Of a DNA stretch of 64,000 nucleotides, positions 60,306-64,000 are shown in pieces (positions within the stretch are counted from its first letter, which is position 1; the number at the start of each line of letters is the position of its first letter). The stretch lies in NCBI GenBank assembly GCA_016930175.1, contig JAFGHJ010000004.1, forward strand, positions 116,129-180,128, read 5' to 3'. The notes beneath the pieces were generated by a model. That model did not search any database. It saw only the letters and a list, made by a program, of their open reading frames with translations, and was not told the DNA's origin. This DNA comes from Caldifarciminota bacterium. GTDB lineage: Bacteria > Hydrothermota > UBA3072. Both the position numbers and the translations under genes were made by a program.

Positions 60306-61916
60306 TCATTTCTTTACAATGGGAGTCACTCTAAACCAATCAAAATCAACATAGCCGCCGAGTTCTTTCGTGGCGTAATTAAAAAGACAGAATTTATTCC
60401 CCGTAAAAACAGTAAGTTTGAATTGCATTTGCATCTCATTTCCAATCTCTGTAAATGATTTATTATCCAGACTATAAGAAAACGTGGCAGTGCCGGTGCC
60501 GGGAACCGTTTCGCCACCGTAGTACATGGCAGCGCCGGAACCGTAAAAAGGATCAGCCCGAAGATAGATTTCTTTTGCGTCTATTGCTACCGAATCAATG
60601 GTTTTACCATTGTTAACCATAATAACGTAATTCTGTCCGTTTATTTTCTTTATCCCAATGTATGCATAGGGATCCTGAAAAATAGCCAGACCGGCAATAT
60701 CGCCTTCTTTCATATTGTCAAAATCCATTTTAACAGTACCCACCGTAGCTGTTGAATCCGAATAGTAAGCAAACATTCTCTGGGTGAGTGTATTACGGGC
60801 TTCGGATAAATTTTTGACGATTTTGACTGTTTCTAATCGTAAATATCCCGGATTTTTCGACAGTGACCATTTTGTAGAGTCCGCGTTATGGTTCCATCCC
60901 CATTGCATTCCTAATTTTGCGGTTTCAAATTCATCGGAAGTCGGTAAAATCTTACTCGGGTATTCTTTTCGTACATCAGGTTTTTTGTAAGTCACAACCG
61001 CTTTTCCGTCCACTCCAACCATTGGCCAGCCGTCCTGCCAGGTTACAGGTTGCAGTGAAGGGAATCGTCCAAACGGTCCGCTGTCAACAAAAAGCATGGT
61101 CCACCACTCTCCGGTTTGCGTTTGTATAAGAGCTCCCTGATGTATTCCATAATTCGGACCATGTGTTGTATCCCTGATTACGACCTTTTGTTCATAAGGT
61201 CCGTATATGTTTTTTGAACGGAGGGCTACCTGGAATCCGTCCAGACCTCCATAAGTACAATATAGATAATAATAACCATTGATTTTATATACATGAGCGC
61301 CCTCGAGACCTTTCCGAATATCACCGTTATAAACCAGAACGTCTTCACCCTTTGCTACAAGATTGGAGTCAACTTCAGTAATGCTGATTTCGCAATAACC
61401 ATGGGCGACATATATTTTCCCATCATCATCAAAAAATAAGCCGGGATCATAGAAACCTCTCGGTAAATGTGTAATTTTCCATGGACCTTCAGCTTTATTT
61501 GCTGTACAGTAAAAACCGCCTTCATCGAGTGTAATAAATAATAAATGAAATTTACCGTTATTATATTTTAAACTTGTTGCCCATTGGCCATGACTGTATC
61601 TGTTACAGCCCTCAAGGTTGTAACAGGGACTGAAGTCAAACCTCTCCACGACGTTACAACAATACTCCCAGTTGACCAGGTCGTAGGATTTCAGTATGGT
61701 GACTCCGGGAAAAACGAACATAGTCGTAGACACGAAGTAGTAGACATCGTCTACAAGGATGACATCCGGGTCTGGGAAATCTGCGGCTACGACGGGATTT
61801 GTATATGTGCCATCACCATTATCGCTCTGCATTTTTACAATATTCTGCTGTTGACTCCTGCAGGAAAGAAGTAAAAACACAGTCAAGACAGAAATTAATG
61901 TTTGTGTTATCTTCAT
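60306..61916 (-). CDS. GH43-family beta-xylosidase/arabinofuranosidase, predicted lipoprotein
   Basis: The 536 aa protein has a signal segment and lipobox-like FLLLSC, so it is probably membrane-anchored. The GH43 propeller (about 35-330) has ADFPDPDVILVDDVYYFVS (base Asp), GFYDPGLFFDDDGK and KGLEGAHVYKINGYYY (acid Glu). A C-terminal concanavalin-like domain (about 345-535) is typical of GH43 beta-xylosidases. It follows the GH51 gene by 12 bp. It probably trims xylo-oligosaccharides released by the T9SS-exported enzymes. Confidence 0.88.
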   Translation of the reverse strand: MKITQTLISVLTVFLLLSCRSQQQNIVKMQSDNGDGTYTNPVVAADFPDPDVILVDDVYYFVSTTMFVFPGVTILKSYDLVNWEYCCNVVERFDFSPCYNLEGCNRYSHGQWATSLKYNNGKFHLLFITLDEGGFYCTANKAEGPWKITHLPRGFYDPGLFFDDDGKIYVAHGYCEISITEVDSNLVAKGEDVLVYNGDIRKGLEGAHVYKINGYYYLYCTYGGLDGFQVALRSKNIYGPYEQKVVIRDTTHGPNYGIHQGALIQTQTGEWWTMLFVDSGPFGRFPSLQPVTWQDGWPMVGVDGKAVVTYKKPDVRKEYPSKILPTSDEFETAKLGMQWGWNHNADSTKWSLSKNPGYLRLETVKIVKNLSEARNTLTQRMFAYYSDSTATVGTVKMDFDNMKEGDIAGLAIFQDPYAYIGIKKINGQNYVIMVNNGKTIDSVAIDAKEIYLRADPFYGSGAAMYYGGETVPGTGTATFSYSLDNKSFTEIGNEMQMQFKLTVFTGNKFCLFNYATKELGGYVDFDWFRVTPIVKK

Positions 61917-61928
61917 AATGCTTCCCTT

Positions 61929-63464
61929 CTATTTTTTTATTTTCACTTTTATTTGCACAAATGAATGTGCCGGGAAAGAGTAGGTTATCTTTTTTTCCTT
62001 AACCGATAATTCATTTGTTTTTGGAACATATTCTTCCTTTTTATCAAAAGAAAAATCTTCGTAAATGTCTTGTCTATTAACTATACTTACCACTGCTTTG
62101 CCGAAGAATGTTCCGGAAGTGCTGAGAATCTCGGTTTCAATTGCTTTATCTTTATGTCTATTCACTACATTAATGAATAGTGTGTAAGTTTCATCATTAA
62201 AAACTGATGTTACATCGAGGTATGGAATATTCTTACCTTCATCTGTGTCGTAGTTATCGCATTCCACGAAGACATCAACCGAACTGCCATGACAATTGTT
62301 TGAAAATAACTTGAATGTGTGGAACAACGGAGTTTTAAACAAACCCTTATCTTTGTCAAAACTCAGTAAGGATGTAAACAAGGTATAGTTGGTCATTTTA
62401 ACCACATCCGCATGACGGATAAATGAATTGAAACATTGCGCTATCGGAAGAACGGATAAAAAGTTTCTCCCAAAAACCCCCCATTCATCAACCGAAATAT
62501 AGATGGGATTCTGAAAATCCTTCATTGTTTTTACCGCATCGATTTCATCAGCAGTTACTCTTATCTTTTCTTCAAATTCCAGAGCTCTCTGTCCCATATA
62601 TGTGTAATAGTCAGGCATTTCACCCCAGTTCCAATAAGCGTGAATGGAAATATAATCGATCATATCTCTGAGCCCAGTAAGTATTTTCCGGTTCCATTCC
62701 ACCCACTGACCGGTGCTCTCGTAGTACGATGATCCGGAAGCGACGAATTTGATCGTATGATCTACCGATCTCATGGCTTTGGCAGCTTCCCTGGCCATCT
62801 TGACATAATCTTCGGCACATTTATAACCCAGTTCCCAGGGCGCGCCGTCGACTTCATTACCGAGACCCCAGATTTTTACATTGTGTGGCTTTTCATACCC
62901 GTTTTTAGCGCGTAAATCTGAATAGGTTGTTCCTTTCTTATAATTGCAGTATTCAACCCAGTAGCATGCATCTTGTATCGTAGCCAGACCCAGATTAACA
63001 CAGATGATATTTTCACTCCCTATGGCTTTATTCAATGCAATCCATTCATCCGTACCCACATGATTGTTATCGATTCCGCCCCATGCCAGGTTAACGCGGG
63101 CAGGGCGCTGGTCCTTTGGTCCGATGCCATCCTGCCAGTTATAACCCATAACAAAATTTCCGCCCGGCCAGCGCATATTTGTGATTTTCAGTTCTCTGCC
63201 TGCCTTGATATATTCTTTATTGAAACCGTTTTTATCAGCTAAGCGAGAATCAGGATTGTACAATGGACCGTAAAGAGTATTCCCGGTGACTATTTCTTCC
63301 TGACCCGGCATTGGGCGGGAAAAATGGATGGGTTCCATAAATACCCCGTAGATTTTCGGATCGATTTCTCCGATTATTCTATCGACATCAATTTTAATTT
63401 TTGCTGTTTCGGAAGACAGGGAAAAAGAAAGAGCAAAAAGTAAAGTAACGAGTAATTTTTTCAT
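61929..63464 (-). CDS. GH51 alpha-L-arabinofuranosidase, exported
   Basis: Retaining enzyme that removes arabinofuranosyl side chains from arabinoxylan and arabinan. KIYGVFMEPIHFSRP, MRWPGGNFVMGYNW, WGLGNEVDGAPWELGY (acid/base Glu) and ISVDEWGVFGR (nucleophile Glu) are present in 511 aa. Many GH51 enzymes are cytosolic, but this one has a clear signal peptide (MKKLLVTLLFALSFSLSSE), suggesting periplasmic action. It lies between the CBM6 protein and the GH43 lipoprotein in one operon. Confidence 0.93.
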   Translation of the reverse strand: MKKLLVTLLFALSFSLSSETAKIKIDVDRIIGEIDPKIYGVFMEPIHFSRPMPGQEEIVTGNTLYGPLYNPDSRLADKNGFNKEYIKAGRELKITNMRWPGGNFVMGYNWQDGIGPKDQRPARVNLAWGGIDNNHVGTDEWIALNKAIGSENIICVNLGLATIQDACYWVEYCNYKKGTTYSDLRAKNGYEKPHNVKIWGLGNEVDGAPWELGYKCAEDYVKMAREAAKAMRSVDHTIKFVASGSSYYESTGQWVEWNRKILTGLRDMIDYISIHAYWNWGEMPDYYTYMGQRALEFEEKIRVTADEIDAVKTMKDFQNPIYISVDEWGVFGRNFLSVLPIAQCFNSFIRHADVVKMTNYTLFTSLLSFDKDKGLFKTPLFHTFKLFSNNCHGSSVDVFVECDNYDTDEGKNIPYLDVTSVFNDETYTLFINVVNRHKDKAIETEILSTSGTFFGKAVVSIVNRQDIYEDFSFDKKEEYVPKTNELSVKEKKITYSFPAHSFVQIKVKIKK

Positions 63465-63496
63465 GATAGTCTCCTATTTTGTTAGCAAATAATTCA

Positions 63497-64000
63497 TCAT
63501 TTTATTTCTTCAAAAACCATTTTATCAAGGTTAAGATAGTCGCCGTCAACAACCAGTTTCAGCAAATGCTGGCCGGCATCAAGTTCTACTTTTCTTTTTA
63601 CGACTTCCCAGTTTTGAAATCCTGTAGTATTTGGGATTGAAATAATTCCCGTTTTGTCTGTGCCATCACATTCGAGATGCAGCTTTCCGCTATCGAAAGA
63701 GGAGGCAATATAGAATGAAATCTGGTATATTGCAGATTTACCGACAGTAACTGTATATGCCATCCAATCTCCGGTATGGGTCCAACCTACATTGTAACCA
63801 CCTGCAGCACAATTTTCGATATCCACACCTTCTTTGAGCCGATATTGCCCGCCTTCATTAATATCGTCTCTATCATAGTAAGCATCGCCCGGGCAGCCAA
63901 TATCGAAGTCTTCGGCTTCAATAATTCCGGGAATAACATGTGGCTTGAAAGCTTCTTGCTTCATTTCGCAAATTTCCATGAGTTTCCAACCAAAAGAACC
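63497..64000 (-). CDS. C-terminal part of a CBM6-containing protein, truncated by the window edge
   Basis: The ORF track starts at ATG 63979, but the frame stays open to the window end (GSFGWKL before the Met), so this is the 3' part of a longer gene. The visible 167 residues form a CBM6: IEAEDFDIGCPG, GYNVGWTHTGDWMAYTV and LKLVVDGDYLNLDKM. CBM6 at the C-terminus of a GH43, GH51 or GH5 enzyme would be usual. It ends without a T9SS tail. It is 31 bp upstream of the GH51 gene, in the same operon. Confidence 0.85.
   Translation of the reverse strand, partial: GSFGWKLMEICEMKQEAFKPHVIPGIIEAEDFDIGCPGDAYYDRDDINEGGQYRLKEGVDIENCAAGGYNVGWTHTGDWMAYTVTVGKSAIYQISFYIASSFDSGKLHLECDGTDKTGIISIPNTTGFQNWEVVKRKVELDAGQHLLKLVVDGDYLNLDKMVFEEIK

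Noticed and set aside
50887-64000. Classical Bacteroidetes polysaccharide utilisation locus
   Set aside because: No SusC/SusD pair or hybrid two-component/ECF regulator in the window; the enzymes are T9SS cargo or lipoproteins.

Overview
The window looks like a chromosomal segment of a Gram-negative bacterium of the FCB (Fibrobacteres-Chlorobi-Bacteroidetes) kind, probably a candidate-phylum lineage and not a true Bacteroidete. Seven secreted proteins end in the NxPNPF...K(K) tail typical of type IX secretion (T9SS) cargo. No SusC/SusD pair is present. The promoters I can read are sigma70-like (TTGAC[A/T/G]-N16/17-TAnnnT) and not the Bacteroidetes -33/-7 type. AGGAGG Shine-Dalgarno sites are common. 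The phylum is an inference; no rRNA or tRNA gene was seen.

Layout. (1) 0.1-5.4 kb, minus strand: the rnpA-yidD-yidC-khpB(jag)-mnmE-queA housekeeping operon, without rpmH in front. (2) 5.7-6.8 kb: a lipoprotein aldose 1-epimerase. (3) 7.2-15.6 kb: a seven-gene pentose operon (sugar-binding lipoprotein, ATPase, permease, ribulokinase, ribulose-5-P 4-epimerase, a FucI/AraA-fold isomerase, a zinc polyol dehydrogenase) that looks like L-arabinose uptake and catabolism. (4) 16.0-23.5 kb: hexuronate and central carbon genes (uxaC, SDR fructuronate reductase, gnd, a LarA-like racemase, PPi-type phosphofructokinase, a HAD phosphatase). (5) 23.7-38.3 kb: secreted plant-polysaccharide enzymes (BNR propeller, GH12, GH9, and an operon of three large T9SS-tailed proteins). 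(6) 38.6-50.8 kb: purD, rarA, an ECF sigma/anti-sigma/pseudo-HtrA operon, a glycosyltransferase, NfeD/slipin, and a corrinoid methyltransferase cluster. (7) 50.9-64.0 kb: an arabinoxylan locus with four GH43 genes, a GH51 and a truncated CBM6 protein.

The genes fit a plant cell-wall degrader. Secreted GH9/GH12/GH43/GH51 enzymes release xylose, arabinose and probably glucuronate. The ABC importer and ara genes handle pentoses, and uxaC plus the SDR handle uronate. Corrinoid methyltransferases next door could in principle take methyl groups from methoxylated substrates, but that is speculative.

The most unusual signal is in the spacers. Between about 1 and 50.8 kb most gene-free stretches are mosaics of short degenerate phrases (CTCTGTG/CACAGAG, GTTGGTGTGTTAGT, GCTATTAGCCGTTGGC, ATTCGTGTAATTTGTTG, GACTAATGACTGG and others). 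They recur in both orientations, sometimes as nested imperfect palindromes around an A-run, and sometimes as copies of 60-107 bp in distant spacers. Two begin inside the last codons of a gene. None occurs in the arabinoxylan locus. Other notable points are very short or absent leaders at several promoters, a catalytically dead HtrA in the ECF operon, and a GH43 duplicate whose start ATG has become CTG.

Coordinates of short sites were read by eye and may be off by one base.
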